From the NCBI GenBank assembly GCA_020692215.1, contig JAIMKW010000004.1, positions 62,001 to 126,000 on the forward strand: 64,000 bases of DNA, written 5' to 3'. The DNA is from Sandarakinorhabdus sp. GTDB taxonomy: Bacteria; Pseudomonadota; Alphaproteobacteria; Sphingomonadales; Sphingomonadaceae. Shown here piece after piece: positions 33,817-42,329 of this stretch (positions are counted from its first letter, which is position 1; each line of letters starts with the position of its first letter). The position numbers were made by a program, and so were the translations under genes. Below the pieces are notes generated by a model. That model saw only the letters and a list, made by a program, of their open reading frames with translations, was not told where the DNA came from and searched no databases.

Positions 33817-34437
33817 CTAGGCTTCCAGTTCCGTGTCCCAATAAAGATAATCCCGCCACGTCGCGTGCAGATGGTGCGGCGGGAAGGCGCGCCCGTTTTC
33901 CTGCAACTGGTGGCTGGTCGGCCGGAAGGGGCGCTGGTGGGGCAGCATATGCGCCTCTGCCGGAGTCCGCCCGCCTTTCCTGAGGTTGCAAGGTGCGCAT
34001 GCTGTTGTCACGTTCGTCCAGGTCGTTCGCCCGCCATAGGCGCGCGGCACCACATGGTCGAAGGTCAGCTCTTCCTTCGCACCGCAATATTGGCAGCTGA
34101 ACCTGTCGCGCAGGAACAGGTTGAAACGGGTGAAGGCCGGGTTCTGCGAAGGCTTCACATATTGGCGAAGCGCCACCACCGAAGGCAGCCGCATCGAAAA
34201 GCTGGGGGATCGGATCTCGCGGTCATATTGCGCCACCACATCCACCCGCTCCAGGAAAGCGGCCTTGATCGCATCCTGCCAGCTCCAGAGTGACAGCGGA
34301 TAGTAGCTCAGCGGCGTATAGTCCGCGTTCAGCACCAGCGCAGGGCAGCCCTGCGGGCTTTGCCAGCGCCCGCCGCCAGCCCCGTCATTGCCGCTGCCAC
34401 TGCGCCATCGTTCCTGGAGTATGTTGCCATGATACAT
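33817..34437 (-). CDS. HNH endonuclease domain protein
   Basis: 206 residues. The C-terminal half has a classical HNH module: CQYCG zinc ribbon, ELTFDHVVPRAYGG (first His), NVTTACAPCNLRKGGRTP (Asn, then second Cys pair). This is the small bacterial HNH family of DNA-cutting or nicking enzymes whose cellular role is unclear. The N-terminal about 100 residues (ALVLNADYTPLSYYPLSLW) are conserved in related proteins. No toxin or methyltransferase partner is adjacent. Confidence 0.88.
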   Translation of the reverse strand: MYHGNILQERWRSGSGNDGAGGGRWQSPQGCPALVLNADYTPLSYYPLSLWSWQDAIKAAFLERVDVVAQYDREIRSPSFSMRLPSVVALRQYVKPSQNPAFTRFNLFLRDRFSCQYCGAKEELTFDHVVPRAYGGRTTWTNVTTACAPCNLRKGGRTPAEAHMLPHQRPFRPTSHQLQENGRAFPPHHLHATWRDYLYWDTELEA

Positions 34438-34460
34438 GTCGCGCCGCTCCTAACCCGCCA

Positions 34461-34504
34461 TCCGCAGGATGGGCCCTGCAGAAACACTCTCCGCAGGATG
34501 GGCC
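34461..34504. repeat. 15-bp direct repeat, 29-bp period, in HNH/gluQ gap
   Basis: Two copies of TCCGCAGGATGGGCC at 34461-34475 and 34490-34504 in the non-coding gap upstream of the HNH gene and before gluQ. Confidence 0.9.
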
Positions 34505-34644
34505 GCGCTGACCTTATCGCACCTAAGGCAGCCGCTTTCCACGCCTGCGCTTCAACTCTCGCCAGTCCCTATACAAGAAGCTGTATGTCGGTGGTATGAC
34601 AGCACCAGATGTTGTTGACGTCAAGCTGGAGCTTTTGCCGCGAC

Positions 34645-35514
34645 ATGGTGCCAGACCCTCTCATCACCCGCTTCGCGCCTTCGCCCACGGGCCATCTGCA
34701 CAGGGGGCATGCCTTTTCCGCCGTCATGGGATGGGCTGCAGCACGGGAGACCGCAGGGCAGTGGCTGTTGCGAATCGAGGATATCGATGCCGAACGGGTT
34801 CGGCCGGGCCATGTGGAGGCAATCCACGCCGATCTCGCATGGCTGGGCCTGGTGCCCGATGGCCCTGTCGTCACCCAGTCGGAACGGCTGCCCCTCTATG
34901 ATGCAGCGCTGGATCGGCTGAAGGCCGATAGGCTCGTCTATCCTTGCGGGTGCACCCGCGCCGATATTGCCATGGCCGCAAGCGCTCCGCATGCCGGCGA
35001 GACGGTGGCCTATCCCGGAACCTGCCGCGGCAGAAGCGATGTCGACTTGTCGGCACCCCATGCGTGGCGGCTCGATCTCGCGGCAACCGGGTTGGCGATG
35101 GAGCAGACCTGGCTTGATCTTGCCGCTGGACCGAAAGCCGGGCGCGCAGATTTTGGCGGTGATCCGGTTCTGGCCCGCAAGGATGGCGCCATTGCCTATC
35201 ATCTCGCCTGTGTGCTGGATGATGCCGCGCAGTCCGTCACGCTGGTTGTGCGCGGGGAGGATCTGGCCGAGGCCACGCCGCTGCATCGCCTGTTGCAGCA
35301 GCTTCTGGGTCTGGCGGAACCCGCCTATCTTCACCACGCCCTGCTGCGGGATGCGTCCGGCAACCGGCTGGCCAAGCGTGCTGGGGCTGCAACCCTGGCT
35401 GTCCTTCGCGCGGCCGGAGAAGATGGCGCTGCCTTGCGGCGATCGCTGTTGCGGCAATCGGCCCCTTTGCTTGCAAGGGCCGGCATCCCCATTTCCGATT
35501 CTGTGAAAATTTGA
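34645..35514 (+). CDS. gluQ: Glutamyl-Q tRNA(Asp) synthetase
   Basis: 289 residues, short GluRS-like synthetase without the anticodon-binding domain. It has TRFAPSPTGHLHRGHAF (the HIGH-equivalent HRGH) and the zinc-binding Cys pattern YPCGCTRADI ... YPGTCRG, and RLAKRAGA (KMSKS equivalent). GluQRS charges glutamate onto queuosine in tRNA-Asp. The queC gene at the right edge makes a queuosine precursor, a loose functional link. ATG 34645 is used. Confidence 0.93.
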   Translation: MVPDPLITRFAPSPTGHLHRGHAFSAVMGWAAARETAGQWLLRIEDIDAERVRPGHVEAIHADLAWLGLVPDGPVVTQSERLPLYDAALDRLKADRLVYPCGCTRADIAMAASAPHAGETVAYPGTCRGRSDVDLSAPHAWRLDLAATGLAMEQTWLDLAAGPKAGRADFGGDPVLARKDGAIAYHLACVLDDAAQSVTLVVRGEDLAEATPLHRLLQQLLGLAEPAYLHHALLRDASGNRLAKRAGAATLAVLRAAGEDGAALRRSLLRQSAPLLARAGIPISDSVKI

Positions 35515-35554
35515 ATGGGTGCGTTGGCCAGCCAGCGCTGATAGGATCATCAGC

Positions 35555-35764
35555 ATGAACGGAATTCTCATAACCCTCATCGTGCTGGCGGCGCTCGCCA
35601 CCGGCTATGTCCTTGTCCGGGGCATCATGACGATGGCGAGCGGCAAGGACATTTCCGGCGCCCAGTCCAACAAGTTCATGTCCCTGCGCGTCACCTTCCA
35701 GCTGCTTACCATCGTGCTTGTTGTGCTGCTGTTTGTCGTCGGCGGCCGCGGCCTCGGAAACTAG
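35555..35764 (+). CDS. Twin-transmembrane HIG1-like protein
   Basis: 69 residues, two membrane helices (about 3-24 and 46-66) separated by a polar loop (GKDISGAQSNKFMSLRV). This is the arrangement of bacterial HIG1/twin-TM proteins, which associate with respiratory enzymes in related systems; function here is inferred. ATG 35555; an upstream in-frame start would add an unlikely leader. It sits 10 bp before the cobalamin adenosyltransferase. Confidence 0.78.
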   Translation: MNGILITLIVLAALATGYVLVRGIMTMASGKDISGAQSNKFMSLRVTFQLLTIVLVVLLFVVGGRGLGN

Positions 35765-35774
35765 GGCCTGCGTC

Positions 35775-36365
35775 ATGGTGAAACTGAACCGCATCTACAC
35801 GCGCACGGGCGACGACGGCACCACCGGTCTCGTCGATGGCTCGCGCGTTTCCAAGGCCTGCCCGCGGGTGGCCGCCTATGGCACCACCGATGAAGCCAAC
35901 AGCGCACTCGGCGTCGCACGGCTGCATGCAGCAGGCGACCACCTCTCCATGATCGTGCGGATCCAGAATGATCTGTTCGATGTCGGTGCCGATCTCGCGA
36001 CACCAGGGGCTGACTGGCTGCCCGATGCCCCACAGCCCGAATGGCCGCCGCTGCGCGTGGTCCAGTCCCAGGTGGACAGGCTGGAGGCCGAAATCGATGC
36101 CATGAACGCCGATCTCCAGCCGCTCGGCAGCTTCATCCTGCCGGGCGGTACCCCCTTGTCGGCGCATCTGCACGTCGCGCGCACCATCCTTCGCCGCGCC
36201 GAGCGCGAGGCGGTCGCGGCTGCTGCCGAGACGCCGGTTAATCCTGCAGCAATCCAGTATCTCAATAGAGTGTCAGACCATCTTTTCGTGATGGCCCGGC
36301 ATGCCAACCGCCTCGAAGGGGGTGGGGAAGGCGACCTTTTGTGGGTGCCGGCGCAAAATCGCTGA
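35775..36365 (+). CDS. PduO-type ATP:cob(I)alamin adenosyltransferase
   Basis: 196 residues. The ATP-binding N-terminus RIYTRTGDDGTTGL is diagnostic, with FDVGADLATPG and the C-terminal RAEREAVAAAAE and NRVSDHLFVMAR. It adds the adenosyl group to cob(I)alamin to form coenzyme B12. Start is ATG 35775 (MVKLNRIY), 10 bp after the small membrane-protein gene; a longer frame upstream overlaps that gene and is rejected. Confidence 0.93.
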   Translation: MVKLNRIYTRTGDDGTTGLVDGSRVSKACPRVAAYGTTDEANSALGVARLHAAGDHLSMIVRIQNDLFDVGADLATPGADWLPDAPQPEWPPLRVVQSQVDRLEAEIDAMNADLQPLGSFILPGGTPLSAHLHVARTILRRAEREAVAAAAETPVNPAAIQYLNRVSDHLFVMARHANRLEGGGEGDLLWVPAQNR

Positions 36366-36486
36366 AAGCCACCCTCCACATGCCCTGACAGGGCAAAGAC
36401 AGACCCTTGGGAATATACGCTGAAAGACCATCCATCCTGCTCTCGCGCGCAGCCTGGCGCTGCTGCTTGGAGCCTCGGCTCCGTTC

Positions 36487-38487
36487 GTGCTTTCTCCCGC
36501 CTTCTCTGCAGACAAGACAACCGTGGCTCAAGGCCCGGTGCTTGGAACCTTCGGGGTCGATACCAGCGGCATGGATTCGGGCGTGAAGCCCGGCGACGAT
36601 TTCTTCGCCCATGTGAATGGCACGTGGGTCACGGCAACCCCCATCCCCGATGATCGTGCATCCTGGGGGATGTTCGACGAGCTGCGGGAACGCTCGCAGA
36701 TGCGCACGCGCGCCATAATCGAGGAGGCCGCCGCCAATCCGTCAGCAACCGGCAACACCCGAAAATTCGGAGATTATTACGCCAGCATTGTCGATGAGGC
36801 TGCAATCGAGAAGGCCGGTCTCGCCCCGCTCCAGCCCGAGCTGGATTCGATCGCCGCCATTCGCGCGCGGCAGGATCTGACCATCGCCTTTGCGCGCGGC
36901 AACCGCGAAGGCGGGCCCGCGCCGATCCGAATGGGCATCAATCAGGATCTGAAGGACCCCGACCGGATGACGGCCAGCCTGGTCCAGGCCGGTCTCGGCA
37001 TGCCCAACCGGGACTATTATCTTGATGCCCGTTTTGCCGCGCAGAAGGCGGAATATGCAGCGCACATTGCCCGCCTGCTGGGCCTGTCCGGTGTGCCAGA
37101 GGCCGAAGCCAGGGATATGGCGGCGCGAATCGTCGCGCTGGAAACCGAAATCGCCGGGGTGCACTGGACCAATGTGGAAAACCGCCAGGCGGAAAAGCGC
37201 TACAATCCCGTCGCCGTTGCCGATCTGCAAACCGGCTATCCGGGGATAGACTGGGCCGCTTTCCGCACCATCACCGGTATCGAAAGCCTTGCCACCATCA
37301 ACCTGAACCAGCCTTCGGCAGTGAAGGGCATCGCCCGGCTGGTCGATACCGCCCCCATCGCCGACTGGAAGGCCTGGCTTCGCTATCACACACTGCGGAG
37401 CACTGCGCCGGTGCTGCCCAAGGCGCTTCGCGACGAAACCTTCGCCTTCTATGGCAAGACCCTGTCGGGCACTCCGCAGCAGGAAGAGCGGTGGAAACAG
37501 GCCGTCAATCTTGCCAGCGGTGCGCTCGGCGATGCCATTGGCCAGGAGTATGTGGCCCGCCACTTTACGCCCGAGGCCAAGGCGCAGATGGACGCCATGG
37601 TGAAAAACATCATCGCCGCGATGGACATGCGCCTTCAGAATCTCGCCTGGATGGACCCGAAGACGCGCGAAGCCGCCCGCACCAAGCTTGCCCGCTTCAC
37701 GCCCAAGATCGGCTATCCCGACAGGTGGATCGATTATTCGGCGCTCGAGGTCGTTCGCGGCGATCCGCTCGGCAATCTTCGCCGGTCCACGGCCTTCACT
37801 GTCAATCGCGACCTGGCCAAGCTCGGCAAGCCGATCGATCGGAGCGAGTGGTTCATGACCCCGATGACGGTCAACGCCTATGCCTACCCCCTCTGGAACG
37901 AAATCGTCTTTCCTGCCGCCATCCTGCAGGCACCCTTCTTTGACCCCAAGGCCGACCCGGCCGTAAACTATGGGGCAATCGGCGCTGTCATCGGCCATGA
38001 AATCACCCACCATTTCGATGACCAGGGCCGGAAATATGATGCCGACGGCAAGCTCGCCGACTGGTGGTCAGCCGATGATGTGAAGCGCTTCAATGATCTT
38101 GCCGAAGGTCTGGTGAAGCAGGTGGAAACCTATGAGCCGCTGCCGGGCAAGCGCATCAACGGCAAGCTTTCGCTGGGAGAGAACATCGCCGATATCGCGG
38201 GTCTCAACATCGCCTGGGATGCCTACCGGATGTCGCTGGATGGAAAAGCCGCCCCCATCATTGATGGCAAGACGGGTGCCGAGCGATTCTATCTGGGCTT
38301 TGGCCAGATCTGGCGCAGCAAGTATCGCCAAGCCGCGCTGGAGCGCCAGCTGACCGTCGGCCCGCACAGCCCCAGCCCCTTTCGGCCGCTGACCGTGCGC
38401 AACCATGCCCCCTGGTACGAAGCCTTCGGCGTGCAACCCGGCGACAAGCTCTATCTGCCCGAGGATGAACGCGTGAAGATCTGGTAA
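36487..38487 (+). CDS. M13-family metallopeptidase, signal-peptide start codon missing
   Basis: 666 residues from the first canonical start (GTG 36487). A M13/neprilysin-type zinc peptidase: GHEITHHFDDQG (His-Glu-x2-His) and GENIADIAGL (zinc-binding Glu) are visible. M13 enzymes act in the periplasm on small peptides. The GTG start leaves only MLSPAFSADK before the mature protein, but in-frame codons from 36424 read as a good Sec signal (ARSLALLLGASAPF then the GTG segment). An in-frame TGA at 36421-36423 immediately precedes that segment and no ATG/GTG/TTG occurs in it. Either a rare start codon or a start-codon mutation/sequence error is likely. Confidence 0.88.
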   Translation: MLSPAFSADKTTVAQGPVLGTFGVDTSGMDSGVKPGDDFFAHVNGTWVTATPIPDDRASWGMFDELRERSQMRTRAIIEEAAANPSATGNTRKFGDYYASIVDEAAIEKAGLAPLQPELDSIAAIRARQDLTIAFARGNREGGPAPIRMGINQDLKDPDRMTASLVQAGLGMPNRDYYLDARFAAQKAEYAAHIARLLGLSGVPEAEARDMAARIVALETEIAGVHWTNVENRQAEKRYNPVAVADLQTGYPGIDWAAFRTITGIESLATINLNQPSAVKGIARLVDTAPIADWKAWLRYHTLRSTAPVLPKALRDETFAFYGKTLSGTPQQEERWKQAVNLASGALGDAIGQEYVARHFTPEAKAQMDAMVKNIIAAMDMRLQNLAWMDPKTREAARTKLARFTPKIGYPDRWIDYSALEVVRGDPLGNLRRSTAFTVNRDLAKLGKPIDRSEWFMTPMTVNAYAYPLWNEIVFPAAILQAPFFDPKADPAVNYGAIGAVIGHEITHHFDDQGRKYDADGKLADWWSADDVKRFNDLAEGLVKQVETYEPLPGKRINGKLSLGENIADIAGLNIAWDAYRMSLDGKAAPIIDGKTGAERFYLGFGQIWRSKYRQAALERQLTVGPHSPSPFRPLTVRNHAPWYEAFGVQPGDKLYLPEDERVKIW

Positions 38488-38493
38488 GGTGAA

Positions 38494-38533
38494 GGCTGCC
38501 GTCGTCAACGACCAGGCGCTGACGACGGCAGCC
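38494..38533. terminator. Bidirectional terminator hairpin between M13 peptidase and astB
   Basis: Perfect 14-bp stem GGCTGCCGTCGTCA / TGACGACGGCAGCC with a 12-nt loop in the 48-bp gap between two convergent genes. Strong GC stem; no long T-run on either side. Confidence 0.65.
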
Positions 38534-38535
38534 CA

Positions 38536-39822
38536 TCAATAGCCCAGTTCGGCTGGCGAAATCCCCAGCGCGGCCAGCAGCGCATCATGCGCAGCATGGC
38601 ATTGCCCCCACAAATCGGGGTTGCCCACATCACCGGCTGCAATCCGTTCGGGCCAATGCGCCGCCACCAACTGCTCCAGACGGTCGAGTTTCGCGTTGTC
38701 CACAAGGAAGCGCGGGTCCACTGCCGCCAGAGCTTCATCCGAAAGCGCAATTCGCAGCCGAAGGCAGGCGGGCCCGCCGCCGTTGCGCATCGATTCCCGC
38801 AGATCCAGCACATGCAGATGGCGTATCGGGTTCGCATCATCGGCCAGCACCCGCTGCAGCCACGCCCACACGCTGGGCGTTTCCTCGGCTTCCTTGGGCA
38901 GGATCAGCGCCATGCCATCGGCCACGCTCACCAGCGCTGCGTTGAACACATAGCTTGCAATCGCATCGGCCAGCGGCACGTCGGCGCCCGGCGCTTCCAC
39001 CAGCGTGAAACCGGGAACGCGCGCCCGCACCGCGTCAAGCACGCCGTTGCGGTCCTCGAAAGCGTCCTCGTGCGCGAACAGCAGCGTTTCGTTGGCCACT
39101 GCCACCACATCATTGTGGAACGCACCGGCCTGGATCGCCCGGTCGGCCTGCGCCACAAACAGGGCTTCTGTGCCATGGGTTCGCGCAACCGCCTGCGACG
39201 CGCGCGGATGCTGGCGGGCAGGGTATAGCCCGCCGCGATTCTCGCCATAGACAAACACTTCCAGCCCTGGCGCTTCGTGCCCTGCGGCAAAGCGCATGTG
39301 GTTTGCAGCCCCTTCGTCGCCAAAGGCCGGCGCGACCGGCCAATGCACTGAGAAGTGCCGCGGGTCGGCAAAGGCCAGCTTCAACTGCGCCAAAGTCTCG
39401 GGCCATTCCTGCGATCGGTGCGCCATGGTCACCAGGTTCGCGACGGTGAAATGGGTGCGCCCGTCGCGCGTGTCCGCAGCCGGGCTCACGGTTGCGGCAT
39501 TGGCTGTCCACATCGAACTGGCCGACATGGCGGCCGCCATCAGGGCCGGATCTTCCTGCGATGCAGCCGCCAGTGCCTGCGCTTCGGTGCCGGCAAAGCC
39601 CAACCCCTGCAGGAACCGGCCATTGGGCCGGCGATGCGGCAGCAGCAACCCTTGCGGCACCCCCAGCGAGACCAGCAGCCGCATCTTCTGCAAGCCCTGC
39701 AGGGCGGCTTTCCTTGGTGCGCTTTCAGCGCCTGCGTTCACCGTTGCTGCGATGTTGCCAAGGCTCAGCCCGGCATAATTGTGGCTGGGGCCAACCAGCC
39801 CGTCGAGATTCAGTTCAGGCAT
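38536..39822 (-). CDS. astB: N-succinylarginine dihydrolase
   Basis: 428 residues. The AstB opening is exact in style (ELNLDGLVGPSHNYAGLSLGN), with FHNDVVAVANE (catalytic His region) and NGGGPACLRLR near the Cys-containing C-terminal loop. It converts succinylarginine to succinylornithine plus ammonia and CO2 in the arginine succinyltransferase (AST) catabolic pathway. The ATG overlaps the astD stop (TGATG). It is the last gene of the local astA-astD-astB operon; astC and astE are not in the window. Confidence 0.96.
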   Translation of the reverse strand: MPELNLDGLVGPSHNYAGLSLGNIAATVNAGAESAPRKAALQGLQKMRLLVSLGVPQGLLLPHRRPNGRFLQGLGFAGTEAQALAAASQEDPALMAAAMSASSMWTANAATVSPAADTRDGRTHFTVANLVTMAHRSQEWPETLAQLKLAFADPRHFSVHWPVAPAFGDEGAANHMRFAAGHEAPGLEVFVYGENRGGLYPARQHPRASQAVARTHGTEALFVAQADRAIQAGAFHNDVVAVANETLLFAHEDAFEDRNGVLDAVRARVPGFTLVEAPGADVPLADAIASYVFNAALVSVADGMALILPKEAEETPSVWAWLQRVLADDANPIRHLHVLDLRESMRNGGGPACLRLRIALSDEALAAVDPRFLVDNAKLDRLEQLVAAHWPERIAAGDVGNPDLWGQCHAAHDALLAALGISPAELGY

Positions 39823-41243
39823 CAGCGGACCCCATGCGGAAGAGACAGGAATGGCGCATCCGCCTCGACCGAGGCAACGGGCCAGGCGCAATAATCGGCG
39901 GCATAATAAGCGCTTGGCCGATGGTTGCCCGAAAGCCCCACCCCGCCGAACGGCGCATTGGATGCGGCTCCGTTGGTTGGCCGGTTCCAGTTCACCACGC
40001 CAGCGCGGCTGCCCGCCCAGAAGCGGTCATACAGCGCCCGGTCGCCGCCCAGAAGGGCTGCTGAAAGGCCAAAGCGCGTGGCGTTGGCGGCTGCGATCGC
40101 CGTTTCGAAATCGCCCACGCGCACAATCTGCAGGAATGGGCCGAAAAGCTCTTCGTCCGGCACTGCCAGCCCTGTCACATCGACAATGCCGGGGGTGAGG
40201 AAGGGCAGGCCATCGTGCAGCCGCAACAGCGGGCGGATGGTCTTGCCGCCCATCGCGTCTGCGCCCGCCAGCAACCGGTCTGCCGCCCGATTGTCGATCA
40301 CCGGGCCCATGAAGGGGGCAGGGTCTGCGAAAGGCTGATCGATGACCAGCCGGTCAGCCAGCGCCAGAACAGAATCCAGCAGCGTATCCTCGGCACCCGC
40401 TCTCACGATCAGCCGGCGCGCGCAGGTGCAGCGCTGCCCGGCAGAAAAGAAGGCCGATTGCACGATGATGGCGGCGGCCTGCTCCAGATGCTCCGGGTCC
40501 AGGTTCCACACGACAAGCGGGTTGTTGCCGCCCATTTCCAGCGCCAGAATGCGATCGGGCCGGTCGGCAAACTGCCGCGCCAGTGCGCCCCCGGTGGGCG
40601 CAGAGCCGGTGAACAGCAGCCCATCGGTATCGGCGGCTGCCAGCGCCCTGCCGGTGGCGGCTGCCCCCTGCACCACCTCCAGCACGCCCGCGGGCAGCCC
40701 GGCCCTCGCCCAAAGTTCGGCCATGAAGGCCCCCGTGGCGGGGGTCTGTTCCGATGGCTTGAACACCAGCGCATTGCCGGCGATCAGTGCCGGCACGATG
40801 TGCCCGTTGGGCAGGTGCGCCGGGAAGTTATAGGGCCCCAGAACCGCCAGAACGCCGTGCGGCTTGTGCCGCAGGGCCTGCTGCGCGCCGGCAGGGTCTG
40901 CCTTCAGCGGCTGCTCGCGTGTGCCCGTCCGCTCGGCATGGGCGGTGATGGAAATCTCCACCTTGGCGGCCACACTCGCCACTTCGGTCCTGGCTTCCCA
41001 GAAAGGCTTGCCTGTTTCCTGCGCGATCAGCCGGGCAAAGGGCTCGGCCTCGGCCTCCACCACGGCCTTGAAGGCGCGCACGATTGCCAGCCGCGCATCC
41101 AGCGGCAGCAGCGCCCAGCCGGGCTGCGCCTTGCGCGCGCGCGCAACCGCTGCGAAAACATCAGCCTCGCCCGAGGCGGGGCCTTCCCACAGCAGGGCGC
41201 CATCAAAAGGGCGAAAGCTCTGCAACGTTTCAGAAGGGGGCAT
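39822..41243 (-). CDS. astD: N-succinylglutamate 5-semialdehyde dehydrogenase
   Basis: 473 residues, aldehyde-dehydrogenase superfamily. NAD-binding LFTGSAPTGG, catalytic Glu in LALEMGGNNPLVV, and catalytic Cys in GQRCTCARRLIV (about residue 280). These are the AstD features. Oxidises succinylglutamate semialdehyde to succinylglutamate in arginine catabolism. Starts inside the end of astA (14-bp overlap) and overlaps astB by one base. Confidence 0.95.
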   Translation of the reverse strand: MPPSETLQSFRPFDGALLWEGPASGEADVFAAVARARKAQPGWALLPLDARLAIVRAFKAVVEAEAEPFARLIAQETGKPFWEARTEVASVAAKVEISITAHAERTGTREQPLKADPAGAQQALRHKPHGVLAVLGPYNFPAHLPNGHIVPALIAGNALVFKPSEQTPATGAFMAELWARAGLPAGVLEVVQGAAATGRALAAADTDGLLFTGSAPTGGALARQFADRPDRILALEMGGNNPLVVWNLDPEHLEQAAAIIVQSAFFSAGQRCTCARRLIVRAGAEDTLLDSVLALADRLVIDQPFADPAPFMGPVIDNRAADRLLAGADAMGGKTIRPLLRLHDGLPFLTPGIVDVTGLAVPDEELFGPFLQIVRVGDFETAIAAANATRFGLSAALLGGDRALYDRFWAGSRAGVVNWNRPTNGAASNAPFGGVGLSGNHRPSAYYAADYCAWPVASVEADAPFLSLPHGVR

Positions 41244-42249
41244 GAAGGATCTCGTCACCAAGGTCGAAGGGCGCGTCGGCCGGCACGCACAGGCCGGTGT
41301 CAGCGATGGAAACTGGAAGGGCTGCACAGCGGAAGGCCCCCAGCGTGCCGCCCGCCACCAGCCGCACGCCGCCTTCCGACGCATCCTTGCGCGCCACATG
41401 GCTGCGCACCGCCTCGCGCACGGTGCGCACGTCTGCCATGCGGGCATCCACCGTCGGCCCGCCATCGAAGATGTCGACATAGCCGTTGTAGGTGAAGCCT
41501 TCGCCCTCCAGCATCTTCAGGGCCGCCCGCCCGGCATCGTGCGGCTGGCCGATGGCAGCCCGCGCCTCTTCGGGTAGCAGCGAAACATAGACGGGGTATT
41601 TGGGCATCAGGTCGGCGATGAACTGGTTGCCTTCCACCGCGTTGAACGCGTCTGCTTCCTGAAAGCCCATGCCGAAGAACTTGCCGGCCAGCCCGTCCCA
41701 GAAGGGCGAACTGCCATCGGGCTTCAGATACCCGCGAAGCTCCGCGAACACCCGGTCGCCAAAGCGGGCCCGGTGCCGTGCCAGAAACAGGTATCGGCTG
41801 CGCGCCAGCAGCCGCCCCAGCCCGCCGGCGCGAAGATCAGGGTGCAGGAACAGGCCGCCAACTTCGCTTGCGCCATCGAAATCATTCACCAGATGCAGCA
41901 CGCCGGTGCGGAAGGTGCGGCCAAGCTCGCGGGAGTGCATGGAAAGCGTGGTCAGCTTGTAGGAATAGAAAGGCCAGGTCACCCCCACGCGGGAAAACAG
42001 CGCCGCCGTGCCGCCGATCCGCCCCGTGGGCACATGCTCCAGCACCAGCATGTAAAGCTCATCATCGGGTTCGCTGATGTCGGCCGCATAGCAGCGCTCG
42101 GATCGCGCCAGGCGCGCGGCGAGCGAATCCTGATCGTCGGGCAGATTGGTGAAACCGCCCCCCGTTAACCCGGCAAGCGCTTTCAGCGCATCCAGATCGG
42201 CGCTGGCGGCAGGGCGCACCCGCCATTCGGAAAGATTGATTTCTGCCAT
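41230..42249 (-). CDS. astA: Arginine N-succinyltransferase
   Basis: 339 residues, standard AstA length. Signatures include EWRVRPAASADLDAL at the start, GFTNLP, and YPVYVSLLPEEAR with FEGEGFTYNGYVDIFDGGP-like text downstream. It transfers succinyl from succinyl-CoA to arginine, the first AST step. ATG 42249. First gene of the operon, divergent from an AsnC/Lrp regulator across an 80-bp gap. Confidence 0.96.
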   Translation of the reverse strand: MAEINLSEWRVRPAASADLDALKALAGLTGGGFTNLPDDQDSLAARLARSERCYAADISEPDDELYMLVLEHVPTGRIGGTAALFSRVGVTWPFYSYKLTTLSMHSRELGRTFRTGVLHLVNDFDGASEVGGLFLHPDLRAGGLGRLLARSRYLFLARHRARFGDRVFAELRGYLKPDGSSPFWDGLAGKFFGMGFQEADAFNAVEGNQFIADLMPKYPVYVSLLPEEARAAIGQPHDAGRAALKMLEGEGFTYNGYVDIFDGGPTVDARMADVRTVREAVRSHVARKDASEGGVRLVAGGTLGAFRCAALPVSIADTGLCVPADAPFDLGDEILHAPF

Positions 42250-42291
42250 GGCCCATCTTGCCCCAGGAGAGGGCGAGGGGGTAACGTAACT

Positions 42292-42318
42292 CTGCGGCCA
42301 AAACCGCAGCATCTGCGG
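42292..42318. promoter_or_regulatory. Inverted repeat in astA/AsnC-regulator divergent promoter
   Basis: Perfect CTGCGG / CCGCAG (42292-42297 and 42304-42309, 6-nt spacer), followed by a further CTGCGG half-site at 42313-42318. It lies in the 80-bp gap between astA and the AsnC-type regulator, the expected location of an operator for this pair. Binding is inferred only from position and symmetry. Confidence 0.5.
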
Positions 42319-42329
42319 CGGGGGGCCAG

